NCBI GenBank assembly: GCA_046350055.1
Contig: JAXMBC010000001.1
Span: 5,270,001 to 5,334,000 of the forward strand
Direction: 5' to 3'
Source: JAEUIE01 sp046350055
Lineage (GTDB): Bacteria > Planctomycetota > Planctomycetia > Gemmatales > HRBIN36
Length of the DNA: 64,000 nt
Shown: positions 34,292-42,624 of the stretch, piece by piece
Layout of the letters: each line of letters starts with the position of its first letter
Numbering within the stretch: the stretch's first letter is position 1
The notes under the pieces: model-generated
What the model was told of the DNA's origin: nothing
The model's database searches: none
Seen by the model: only the letters and a program-made list of their open reading frames with translations
Translations under genes and position numbers: made by a program

Positions 34292-36376
34292 GTGTCATCG
34301 AAGCCACAGAATGATCCTCCCGTAAGCCGCGGCGGCCTGTGGCATCGCCTGTGGACCAAGCCGATCGCCCCCAAGTCGGGCGAAGAGCCTATTCCCGGTT
34401 CCAGCGCCGACATCCATATCCCGGAAGAACTGCTCAGTCCAAACTTTGATCTAGAGCGGGATGGCGACACAGCCGACCTCACCCAGGCAGCTTCACCGAC
34501 CGAAGCGATGGACCCACCCAGTCTCGTAGAAGTTCAGGATATACGCAAGCTCTGCCCGCAGTGTCACGTCATGGTCAACGATCGTGATACTTTCTGCAGC
34601 GACTGCGGCTTCATCCTGCCCAGGGAAAAAACCAGCGCGAAGGCTTCCCCGATCAAGGTGGAACCCGCGCCACACTGGCATGAGCGGTTTCATCCAGAAG
34701 AGCCTCTCCCCAGCCGACCCAGCGTACAGCGCTGGCGTGCCATCGCCCGACAGGAACCGGGAACGCCTGCGGTGGAGGTGTACTATTCGCTGAGTAAAGA
34801 GCCCGCTGCACCGGTAGAAGCTTCGCCTGATGATGACATGGTCAATCTACAGGCACCGCTCAAGCAGTTGAATCTCGGATCGTCTCCCATTCATCCCGAT
34901 GAAGCGACCCGGGACTGGCCTGGCGCGAAATGGGTGCACCATGTCATCCGGAAGATGCCTGACAGGCTCCCAGTCATCAGGGAATACACCGAGGAAGGAG
35001 CCACCCAGATCCTGGTGCTGGATCGACCGCAAGGCATCAGCCTATGGGATGCCTGGGATAATGCGCCGAGTTTGTCGGATCGCTTTCGATGGATGCGGGA
35101 GATTGCAGAACTCCTGCAGGAGATGCATCAGCACCACGTGGTCATGGAAGCCATGCGGCCTGAGATGTTCGTCGTGAGCAAGGATGGGCATGTCTCGCTG
35201 GTCGATCTCTCGGAACTGCTCCCGTTGCCGATACCCAGCACAGCGCAGATGAAGGGGGCACTGTCCACCGCGCCGGAATTGGTGCTCGCCCCGGAACTGG
35301 CCGATGCCAAGGTTGATCTTTATCCGTTTGGAGCCCTGATCTACGCACTGCATCATGGCCGCGAACTCACAGACCTCGACTTCGATGCCTATGGGGTGCC
35401 CCGGTCCTTTGTCAGCATCTTCCCCGATGGCCATCCGGTCTTTACGCAGGTAGTGCTGAAAACCTTCACTCGCTATGTCGAAGCCCGCTTCCCCAGCCAG
35501 GACGATGACAGCGATCAGACGGGTTTCAGCGAGTTGATCAGCCAGCTCAAGGCTGGCGAGAAGTCAGCCAATTCGCTCAGATTTGATATTTCAGGCTGGT
35601 CGTCGACGGGCCTGGCCCGGGCCACCAATGAAGACGCTTTTGCGTTCTATCATGCGACCGGGTACGAACAGGATTTCTGGGGTGACCAGGCGCTGATTCT
35701 GCTGGCCGATGGCATGGGAGGCTGCAATGCCGGCGAGGTAGCCAGCGCGATGGCACTCTCCCACATCAGAACAGCACTATGCAGCAAGAAACCCTGGACG
35801 GTCTTTCAAAACACCAATCCCAGCAAAGCATGCGACATCCAACGAGACACTCTGCTTCAGGAGATGCATGACGCGATCCAGCAAGCCAATACGTCCATCC
35901 ATACTGCAGCGGAGCAAGGTGATGGTACGCAAATCGGCATGGGCTGTACCTGCGAAGCGGCTTACCTCGCCCAGGGCCGACTTTACATGGGGCATGTCGG
36001 CGACAGCCGGGCGTATCTGTATCGGGAAGGCAGCATACGCCAGTTGACTCAGGACCAGACGCTGGTCAACCGCATGGTGACCATGGGTGTCATCAAGCCC
36101 GAAGAAGCGGAAAACCATCCGCGCCGCCATGAACTGGACCAGGCACTCGGTTCGTCACACCCGGTGGATATCCAGCTGATCACCGAAAAGCTCTATGTTG
36201 GTGATGCGTTGATCTTCTGTTCTGATGGATTAACGACTCACGTCAATGACCGCAGCATCAGCGAAGTATTGCGGAACACCCAGTCCGCTGAAGCATCGGC
36301 CCGGCGACTGGTCAACCTGGCGAATGCACTGGGCGGCAGCGACAACGTGACTGTCGTGGTTGTGCGGGTGGCCTGA
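34292..36376 (+). CDS. Zinc-ribbon / pseudokinase / PP2C phosphatase fusion
   Basis: 694 residues from a GTG start preceded by GAGGA, 13 bp after the kinase gene. Order: a linker, zinc ribbon CPQC...CSDC (about 90-110), a degraded protein-kinase fold at about 210-400, and a PP2C phosphatase at about 430-690. In the kinase part the HRD position reads MEAMRPEMFVV and the DFG position LVDLSELL, so it cannot transfer phosphate in the usual way. The PP2C part is complete: ATNEDAF, LLADGMGG, MGHVGDSRAYLY, CSDGLT and GGSDNVTVVVV carry the metal-binding aspartates. It would oppose the neighbouring kinase, with the dead kinase fold perhaps sensing or docking. Confidence 0.9.
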   Translation: MSSKPQNDPPVSRGGLWHRLWTKPIAPKSGEEPIPGSSADIHIPEELLSPNFDLERDGDTADLTQAASPTEAMDPPSLVEVQDIRKLCPQCHVMVNDRDTFCSDCGFILPREKTSAKASPIKVEPAPHWHERFHPEEPLPSRPSVQRWRAIARQEPGTPAVEVYYSLSKEPAAPVEASPDDDMVNLQAPLKQLNLGSSPIHPDEATRDWPGAKWVHHVIRKMPDRLPVIREYTEEGATQILVLDRPQGISLWDAWDNAPSLSDRFRWMREIAELLQEMHQHHVVMEAMRPEMFVVSKDGHVSLVDLSELLPLPIPSTAQMKGALSTAPELVLAPELADAKVDLYPFGALIYALHHGRELTDLDFDAYGVPRSFVSIFPDGHPVFTQVVLKTFTRYVEARFPSQDDDSDQTGFSELISQLKAGEKSANSLRFDISGWSSTGLARATNEDAFAFYHATGYEQDFWGDQALILLADGMGGCNAGEVASAMALSHIRTALCSKKPWTVFQNTNPSKACDIQRDTLLQEMHDAIQQANTSIHTAAEQGDGTQIGMGCTCEAAYLAQGRLYMGHVGDSRAYLYREGSIRQLTQDQTLVNRMVTMGVIKPEEAENHPRRHELDQALGSSHPVDIQLITEKLYVGDALIFCSDGLTTHVNDRSISEVLRNTQSAEASARRLVNLANALGGSDNVTVVVVRVA

Positions 36377-36409
36377 TTGCCTGCAACTCAGACTGATTCG
36401 ATGCCTTCG

Positions 36410-36694
36410 TTACCTGGCAGCCGCTTCACTTGCCGATTCTGTCACACGCACCTCCTTCGGCAGATCTTTTTCACCATAGACAAGCTTTGCCAGATGGTGA
36501 GTTCCGAGCAGCAGATAATAGGCGAGGGAAATATCCACACAGGCGTAGATGAGATATCCCTTGCTGACATCCGTGGTGTCGGAACGATAGCCGATCATGT
36601 AAAGAACATACGTTGTCAAGGCGCCGAGCCCCTGATAGATGATCCATACGCCGAGGAGCCTGCTGCCGAGCATGAAGAGTTCACGAGGATTCAT
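36410..36694 (-). CDS. Small membrane protein of unknown function
   Basis: A 94-residue protein with two hydrophobic segments (about 10-35, LLGVWIIYQGLGALTTYVLYMIGY, and 45-70, GYLIYACVDISLAYYLLLG) and a charged tail. It is convergent with the PP2C gene. Not recognised; the layout resembles small planctomycete membrane proteins of no known role. Confidence 0.6.
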   Translation of the reverse strand: MNPRELFMLGSRLLGVWIIYQGLGALTTYVLYMIGYRSDTTDVSKGYLIYACVDISLAYYLLLGTHHLAKLVYGEKDLPKEVRVTESASEAAAR

Positions 36695-36778
36695 GGCTAG
36701 CTCACTGAGTTCGGACTGTTTCCCTGAACTGCGTCGTCTACATTAACAGGAACAGCAAGATGTACCACGGAAAATCGC

Positions 36779-37651
36779 ATGTCAGTTCACCTCTCCCCCG
36801 GCCAGCGTCTGCGTAACGCCTGGAACCAAGGCACGGTGCAAATCCCCGGTGTCTACAACCCTCTCGTAGCTCGACTGGCAGAGCAAGCGGGGTTTCAGGC
36901 TATCTACCTTTCTGGCGCTGCACTCTCGGCATCCATGGGTCTGCCCGATGTCGGCCTGGTCACGCTCACCGAGTTTGTCGACTTCGCTCGCAGCATTACC
37001 AGCGCCTGTTCGCTGCCGTTGATAGCTGACGCGGACACCGGCTTTGGTGAAGCACTGAATGTCGAACGCACCGTGCAGCAGTATGAAGCAGCAGGACTGG
37101 CAGGGCTGCATCTGGAAGACCAGGTGATGCCCAAGCGCTGCGGCCATCTCAGTGGCAAGAAACTGGCTTCCCGGGAAGAGATGGTTGCGAAGGTACGGGG
37201 TGCTGTGGGTGGACGCCGTGATCCCAGCTTTGTCATCATCGCTCGCACCGATGCCCGTGGTGTCACCGACATGAACGACGCCATCGATCGGGCACTGGCA
37301 TACAAGCAGGCAGGTGCTGATGTTATCTTCATCGAGGCGCTGAAGACCGAGCAGGAGTTTGCGGATTTCGCAAAAGCAGTTCCCGGGCCGCTGCTGGCCA
37401 ACATGACCGAGTTCGGACAGACGCCTCTCCTCGATGTGAATCGACTTACTGCACTGGGCTATCAACTGGTGATTTATCCTGTGACCCTGCTCCGCCTGGC
37501 GCTCCAGAGCAGTCGAGCAGCGCTGCAGACCATCAAGCAGCAAGGCTCGCAGAAGGACCTGATTCCTCAGATGTTGACTCGGCAAGAGCTATACGATTTG
37601 CTAGGCTACACCGGGTATGAAGCACGAGATCAAGCGTACTTCGGAAAGTGA
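36779..37651 (+). CDS. prpB: Methylisocitrate lyase
   Basis: A 290-residue enzyme of the isocitrate lyase superfamily, which splits 2-methylisocitrate to pyruvate and succinate in the methylcitrate cycle of propionate use. Motifs: YLSGAALSASMGLPDVGL, metal-binding DADTGFG, HLEDQ and the catalytic loop KRCGHLSGK with its cysteine. Length and the KRCGH loop fit PrpB rather than the longer isocitrate lyase. It is 9 bp upstream of the citrate/methylcitrate synthase gene. Confidence 0.9.
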   Translation: MSVHLSPGQRLRNAWNQGTVQIPGVYNPLVARLAEQAGFQAIYLSGAALSASMGLPDVGLVTLTEFVDFARSITSACSLPLIADADTGFGEALNVERTVQQYEAAGLAGLHLEDQVMPKRCGHLSGKKLASREEMVAKVRGAVGGRRDPSFVIIARTDARGVTDMNDAIDRALAYKQAGADVIFIEALKTEQEFADFAKAVPGPLLANMTEFGQTPLLDVNRLTALGYQLVIYPVTLLRLALQSSRAALQTIKQQGSQKDLIPQMLTRQELYDLLGYTGYEARDQAYFGK

Positions 37652-37660
37652 GACTCTCCC

Positions 37661-38800
37661 ATGACTGTTACTACAACGCCCGCCAAGGAAACATACTCGC
37701 CTGGTCTCGAAGGCGTGATTGCCGGTGAGTCGGCCATCTCGACCATTACCGGCGGGCTGCGGTATCGCGGCTATCCCGTTACCGAACTGGCTGATCACTG
37801 TTCCTTCGAGGAAGTCGGCTACCTGCTGCTGCATGGCGACTTGCCGAAGAAAGCAGAGCTTGCGGCGTTTCATGCCCGTATTGCCGCTGCCCGGCAACTG
37901 CCTGATGCACTCATCGCCCTCTTCAAGGCCATGCCCAAGAATGTGCCAGCGATGGATGCCTGCCGCACCGCGATCAGCGTGCTGGCCCACTACGACCCCG
38001 AAGTGAATGACAACAGCACCGCTGCCAACAAGCGGAAAGCTGAACGGTTAATGGGGCAGATTCCTCTGGCCGTTGCCGCTCAGCATCGCATTGCCAATGG
38101 CGAAGAGCCGATCCCCGCCCAGGATGGACTGCCCATTGCGTCGGAATTCCTCCGCCTGCTTACTGGCAAGGTGCCGAGCAAGGAAGATACCAAGGCCTTC
38201 GATGTTTCCCTCATCCTCTATGCCGAGCATGAGTACAACGCCTCGACGTTCACCTGCCGCGTGGTCTGCTCGACCATGGCTGACCTGCATTCCGCCATCG
38301 TAGCTGGCGTCGGGGCATTGAAGGGTCCGCTGCATGGCGGCGCCAACGAGAAGGTCATGGATATTCTGCTTGCCACCGGCGGCCCGGAGAAGGCGGAGAA
38401 GTGGACCCGTGATGCACTGGCCCGGAAGGAACGCATCATGGGCTTCGGCCACCGTGTCTATAAGACCGGCGATGTCCGGGCGGCCTACCTCAAGAAGTAT
38501 GCCCAGGAGGCATCCCAACGGGCGGGCACCGAGCAGTGGGAGAAGACGGCTGAGATCATGGAAGAGATCATGGCCAAGGAAAAGAACATGTTCCCGAACC
38601 TCGATTGGCCTGCCGGCCGTCTCTATCACGCCATGAACCTGGCGGTGCCGATCTACACGCCGATCTTCGTGATGAGCCGCGTGACTGGCTGGAGCGCCCA
38701 CTTCATCGAACAGGCCGAGAACAACCGCCTCATCCGCCCGCGAGGCCTCTACACCGGGCCGGAGGTGAAGGCCGTGGTGCCGCTGGAGCAGCGGGGTTGA
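37661..38800 (+). CDS. prpC: Citrate/2-methylcitrate synthase
   Basis: A 379-residue short-type citrate synthase. Motifs: GLRYRGYPVTELA, EHEYNASTFTCRVVCST, GPLHGGANEKVMDIL and the catalytic GFGHRVYKTGDVR, with the late aspartate region replaced by NLDWPAGRLYHAMNL. Its position directly after prpB suggests it condenses propionyl-CoA with oxaloacetate, but such enzymes also act as citrate synthase. The prpD dehydratase is not in the window. Gene symbol given from context. Confidence 0.85.
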   Translation: MTVTTTPAKETYSPGLEGVIAGESAISTITGGLRYRGYPVTELADHCSFEEVGYLLLHGDLPKKAELAAFHARIAAARQLPDALIALFKAMPKNVPAMDACRTAISVLAHYDPEVNDNSTAANKRKAERLMGQIPLAVAAQHRIANGEEPIPAQDGLPIASEFLRLLTGKVPSKEDTKAFDVSLILYAEHEYNASTFTCRVVCSTMADLHSAIVAGVGALKGPLHGGANEKVMDILLATGGPEKAEKWTRDALARKERIMGFGHRVYKTGDVRAAYLKKYAQEASQRAGTEQWEKTAEIMEEIMAKEKNMFPNLDWPAGRLYHAMNLAVPIYTPIFVMSRVTGWSAHFIEQAENNRLIRPRGLYTGPEVKAVVPLEQRG

Positions 38801-38821
38801 TCTCCACCTATCGCAAATCGA

Positions 38822-38830
38822 TGGTATAAT
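38822..38830 (+). promoter_or_regulatory. Extended -10 promoter of the toxin-antitoxin pair
   Basis: TGGTATAAT matches the extended -10 consensus (TGnTATAAT) in every fixed base. It ends 25 bp before the GTG start of the antitoxin. No good -35 box at standard spacing, as is usual for extended -10 promoters. Confidence 0.65.
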
Positions 38831-38855
38831 GGTGAGTAGATGAGGAGAAATACCC

Positions 38856-39071
38856 GTGTTGCCTGTGATTAGTCGCAACGTGACTATGGAGAAAGACGGA
38901 AAACTGACATTGAATGGGCTTCCGTTTCAAGAAGGTGATTCGCTCGAGGTGTCCATTGTTCCGTCAGTTCGAGTACAGACCAACCAGCGTGATCAACTGC
39001 GCGGCACTGTACTTCAATATCGTGATCCTTTCGCTCCAGTTGGTCTGGATGACTGGGATGCCTTGAAATGA
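38856..39071 (+). CDS. Antitoxin-like protein of VapBC-type pair
   Basis: A 71-residue protein from a GTG start preceded by GAGGAG at good spacing; an ATG at 38886 is the alternative. Its first half (ISRNVTMEKDGKLTLNGLPFQEGDSLEVSIV) has the swapped-hairpin look of AbrB/MazE-type antitoxins, which bind their own promoter, and the C-terminus (FAPVGLDDWDALK) is short and acidic, as expected for a toxin-binding tail. It overlaps the PIN gene by four bases. Confidence 0.8.
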   Translation: MLPVISRNVTMEKDGKLTLNGLPFQEGDSLEVSIVPSVRVQTNQRDQLRGTVLQYRDPFAPVGLDDWDALK

Positions 39072-39457
39072 TCCTGCTCGATACGCACATCTGGATCTGG
39101 TGGATGGATGATCCCGACCAGTTGCCTGCCAAGTATCGTGAGTATCTGGCATTTCGTGCTGATGGCGAGTTGGCAGTATCGGCCATTTCGTGCTGGGAAC
39201 TAGCCAAACTGGTCGAATGCAACCGTCTCAAGCTCACCGTCGATGCTGCGAACTGGATCGCCAGTGGACTAGAACCAGCCATTACCTCGATCCCCCTCAC
39301 TTCAGACATCGCCGTAGAATCCACTCAACTCCCTGGTGATTTCCACAAGGATCCGGCGGATCGCTTTATCGTAGCCACGGCGCGATTGCTCAAGTGCCCA
39401 CTTGTCACCATGGATCAAAAGATTCGAGAATACCCACACGTTATCCTAGCTCCGTGA
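39068..39457 (+). CDS. PIN-domain toxin, VapC type
   Basis: A 129-residue PIN ribonuclease. The acidic residues of the metal site are in place: the aspartate of MILLDTH at the N-terminus, the glutamate of SCWELAKL, and the aspartates of KDPADRFIVATA. DTHIWIWWMDDPDQLP is the wording of the Sll0205-like subgroup. VapC toxins cleave specific tRNAs or rRNA when free of antitoxin. Overlap with the upstream antitoxin makes translational coupling certain. Confidence 0.9.
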   Translation: MILLDTHIWIWWMDDPDQLPAKYREYLAFRADGELAVSAISCWELAKLVECNRLKLTVDAANWIASGLEPAITSIPLTSDIAVESTQLPGDFHKDPADRFIVATARLLKCPLVTMDQKIREYPHVILAP

Positions 39458-39466
39458 ATTCGTCGA

Positions 39467-39910
39467 ATGCCCATCCGCCTTGCCACCACCGCCGACCACG
39501 CTCCGCTGCTGGATATCTGGCTCCGCTCCGTCCGCGCCACACATACCTTCCTCAGCGAAGCGGAAATCCAGGTCCTCGTTCCTGCTGTGCGCGATCAGGC
39601 CTTCCCGAACCTTGAACTGTGGGTGCTCTGCCAGGACGATGGTACACTCATGGGCTTCATGGGGCTCGCGGGCAACAGTCTCGAAGCCCTCTTTCTCGCC
39701 CCGGAATATACAGGCCAGGGTGGCGGCAAGCTGTTACTCGACCATGCCCGCCAGCTCAAAGGCCCGCTGACGACCGATGTCAACGAACAGAACCCCGCCG
39801 CCCTCCAGTTCTACCTGGCCAACGGCTTCGAGCAGGCAGGCCGCTCGTCGCTCGATAATGCCGGGCGGCCTTATCCGTTGCTGCATCTGCGTGAGAAAGT
39901 TTCACGGTAG
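39467..39910 (+). CDS. GNAT-family N-acetyltransferase
   Basis: A 147-residue acetyltransferase. LEALFLAPEYTGQGGGKLLLDHA is motif A with the acetyl-CoA pyrophosphate loop, and EQNPAALQFYLANGFEQAGRSSLD is motif B. The size and DVNEQNPAALQFY resemble YjaB-type enzymes. Substrate unknown. It follows the PIN gene by 9 bp, which may be chance readthrough rather than shared function, and precedes the helicase by 5 bp. Confidence 0.88.
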   Translation: MPIRLATTADHAPLLDIWLRSVRATHTFLSEAEIQVLVPAVRDQAFPNLELWVLCQDDGTLMGFMGLAGNSLEALFLAPEYTGQGGGKLLLDHARQLKGPLTTDVNEQNPAALQFYLANGFEQAGRSSLDNAGRPYPLLHLREKVSR

Positions 39911-39915
39911 CACCC

Positions 39916-42624
39916 ATGTCCGCATTGCCACAAAATCCTGGTGAGCTGGAACGCTTCTCGCCGCCACTGCGCCAGTGGTGGCAAGCGAACTTCCCCGCCG
40001 GACCGACTGCTGCCCAACGGCAATTGTGGCCGGTGCTGCTGGAACGGCGACATGCACTCCTGGCGGCCCCGACGGGTACGGGGAAAACACTGGCTGCGAT
40101 GGTGCCCGTTTATGATGAACTACTCAGCGAGCATCGCAAACACACAAGTTCTCGCGCGGTCCGCGGGTCGGTGGGATCCTCGCCCTCCCACCTTAATGAT
40201 GCCGCGAGTGGAACTCAAGAGCCACTGCAAACCCTACCCACCCCATCCTCAATCGACCTCCATCATTCTCAATTCTCCATTCTCAATCCTCAATTCACCG
40301 AACTCCGCTGTCTCTACCTCGCCCCGCTGAAAGCACTGTGCAATGATCTCCACGCCCGGCTGCAGCGGGATGCCGCGCAACTGGAATCCCTCACCGGCAT
40401 CAGACTTCGCATTGGATTACGCACCGGCGATGTCGCCCCGGCAGAGCGGCTCAAGCTCTGGGATGATCCACCCGACATACTGATCATTACTCCCGAAAGC
40501 CTGTCGCTCCTCCTCTCCACCATGAAGGCTGATGAATTACTGAAGCATGTCCGCTGGGTCATCGTTGATGAAGTGCACGCCCTAGCCTGCAACAAGCGAG
40601 GGGCCGAGTTGGCTGTCACTCTCGAACGACTCGATGAACTCTGCGCAACGCCTCCACAGCGTATCGGCCTCTCAGCCACCTGCCATCCCCTCTCCACCGT
40701 GGCAACGTGGCTGGGTGGCAGCAAGCACACCGTGCACACCATCAGCGTGCCCGACCAGGTGCGATGGAAGCTCGACATCATCGACCTGACCATTGCCGGC
40801 CGGGAAGGAGCATTTCTCCAGCAACTGGGCGACCGGTTACAATCGCTCATCGAATCGCACCGCACGCTGCTGATCTTCACCAACGTCCGCAGCCTGTCCG
40901 AGAGAATCGCCTGGATGCTCAAACGCCGGCTGCCCCATCTCAGTGAGCAGATAGGTGTGCATCACGGCTCCATCGCCCGGGCTAATCGTCATGCCGTCGA
41001 AGGGCAGCTGCAGCGTGGCGAATTGCGGGTCGTGCTGAGCAGCACCAGCCTGGAACTCGGCATCGACATCGGCTGCATCGACCATGTTGCGTTTATCCAT
41101 GCCACTGGCGGAGCCACACGGCTCTTGCAGCGACTGGGACGCGGCGGTCATCGCCCCGGTGCCAGTCGCACCGGCACGCTGTTCGTGTCCAGTCAGCTTG
41201 ATCTGCTCGAAGCCATCACAACCAAGGGTGCCGCCGAGGATGGCTTCCTCGAACCGCTCGACTTCCCCGAGGGTCCGCTCGATGTGCTCTGCCAGGTACT
41301 GATTGCACTCGCTGTGACCGGCCGCTACACCGTGCGTGCTGCCTGGGATCTGGTGCGGCGGAGCATGCCCTTCGAGGCACTCGACCTCGGTGACTTCGCC
41401 CGGTGCCTCGAGTACGTCACCGGAGGCAACACCCAGCTCGATATTCCCCCACGCGTGAAGCTCGATGGCGATTGTCTTACCTGTGTCAACGGTATGACTG
41501 CCCGGCTCTATCGGACCAATGCCGGCACTATTCAGGATGAACCCCATCGTCAGGTCAGGCTCGATTCACCCCAGGAACACGGCGTCTCGCTTGGCTCGGT
41601 GCCCCACAACTTTGCTGACCGGCTACTGGCGGGCGACCGCTTCCTGCTCAATGGCCGGGTGTATGAACTGAAGAAGCATGAGCGATCGGCCATCGTGGTG
41701 CAGGAATCAACCGGGCTGCCCGCGTTCACCCGCTGGAAGGGGGGAATGTGGAACATGACGCCAATCCTGGCGGAGCGGCTCTGGTGCCTGCGAGTCCGGC
41801 TCGGCGAGACTCTGCTTGAATCGGAAGAGCACGCTATCGCGCTCCTGCAGCACGAATACCAGATCGAGCGTGAACCGGCCCAGTCCATCGTACAGTGGCT
41901 CCTGCGCCAGCAGACCGTCAGCGAGATTCCCGACCGCGGCCTGTTCATTGAAGCGACGGCGTCGCCCGAGGCGGAGCATGTCTATTATGCCGTGCATCTA
42001 CCGCTGCCCGCCGCTGCCGCCGAAGGGCTAGCCCGTGTGCTCTGCTGGCGGCTGCGACCAGGCGGCATGATGTTTCCCATCGAGCCTGGCCCGCTTGGCT
42101 TCCTCATCACCCTGCCTGCCGAGATTGATATGACTCCCGAGCGATGGCGAACCCTGCTGGCCCCGGAAGACTACACGCTAGATCTGATGCGTGTGATCGC
42201 CACCGGCCCGGTACTTGGTCGCAAGTTCATGGAAGCTGCCCACACCGGCATGATGGTGCTGCGGACTCCGCTCCGCGGGAAGGTTCGCAAGGTGGGTGGC
42301 AACTCGTGGGCCGGCGACAAGCTGCTCAACTGGCTCCGCTTCGCCGCCCACGACTTCCCCCTGCTCCAGCAGGCCCAGCGTGAAGCGGCTGACGACTACT
42401 ACCAGGCCCGGGCCACCGAAGGCTTCCTCGCCCAGTTGCAAGCCGGCGAGATTCGGCTACGATGGACTGCAGAGCCCTCGCCCCTGGCTTCGGAATGGCT
42501 GCCCCATGTAGGCTCCACTCCAGAGAACAGCCTGACCAGTCTGGATGAACTGCTCCTCTCTGTCGGCACCACACAGCAGGAGGCTCCTCATGTGGATCCA
42601 ACAGAACTGGCGACTCACCCCTGA
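39916..42624 (+). CDS. Lhr-like DEXH helicase (ligase-associated type)
   Basis: A 902-residue superfamily 2 helicase. Walker A APTGTGKT at 51-58, DEVH in VIVDEVHALA (about 218-227), then SATCHPL, and the second RecA lobe with SSTSLELGIDIG and LQRLGRGGHRPG. The C-terminal 400 residues are the winged-helix and Lhr-specific region. Unwinds DNA-RNA hybrids and takes part in DNA repair. The pairing with the overlapping PdeM-like gene marks the ligase-associated DNA damage response group, but ligase and Lhr-Exo partners are missing here. Residues 76-128, right after Walker A, are an insert of low-complexity origin made from a hairpin and a heptad array. Confidence 0.9.
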   Translation: MSALPQNPGELERFSPPLRQWWQANFPAGPTAAQRQLWPVLLERRHALLAAPTGTGKTLAAMVPVYDELLSEHRKHTSSRAVRGSVGSSPSHLNDAASGTQEPLQTLPTPSSIDLHHSQFSILNPQFTELRCLYLAPLKALCNDLHARLQRDAAQLESLTGIRLRIGLRTGDVAPAERLKLWDDPPDILIITPESLSLLLSTMKADELLKHVRWVIVDEVHALACNKRGAELAVTLERLDELCATPPQRIGLSATCHPLSTVATWLGGSKHTVHTISVPDQVRWKLDIIDLTIAGREGAFLQQLGDRLQSLIESHRTLLIFTNVRSLSERIAWMLKRRLPHLSEQIGVHHGSIARANRHAVEGQLQRGELRVVLSSTSLELGIDIGCIDHVAFIHATGGATRLLQRLGRGGHRPGASRTGTLFVSSQLDLLEAITTKGAAEDGFLEPLDFPEGPLDVLCQVLIALAVTGRYTVRAAWDLVRRSMPFEALDLGDFARCLEYVTGGNTQLDIPPRVKLDGDCLTCVNGMTARLYRTNAGTIQDEPHRQVRLDSPQEHGVSLGSVPHNFADRLLAGDRFLLNGRVYELKKHERSAIVVQESTGLPAFTRWKGGMWNMTPILAERLWCLRVRLGETLLESEEHAIALLQHEYQIEREPAQSIVQWLLRQQTVSEIPDRGLFIEATASPEAEHVYYAVHLPLPAAAAEGLARVLCWRLRPGGMMFPIEPGPLGFLITLPAEIDMTPERWRTLLAPEDYTLDLMRVIATGPVLGRKFMEAAHTGMMVLRTPLRGKVRKVGGNSWAGDKLLNWLRFAAHDFPLLQQAQREAADDYYQARATEGFLAQLQAGEIRLRWTAEPSPLASEWLPHVGSTPENSLTSLDELLLSVGTTQQEAPHVDPTELATHP
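40158..40300. repeat. Hairpin and heptad array C inside the helicase gene
   Basis: A hairpin with arms GGTGGGA and TCCCACC at about 40168-40190 is followed at 40266-40300 by five phased 7-bp units of TTCTCAA type. Both are translated in frame within the helicase. The reading frame is kept without a stop through the whole stretch, which lies between the Walker A block and the conserved LRCLYLAPLKAL block. Confidence 0.75.
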
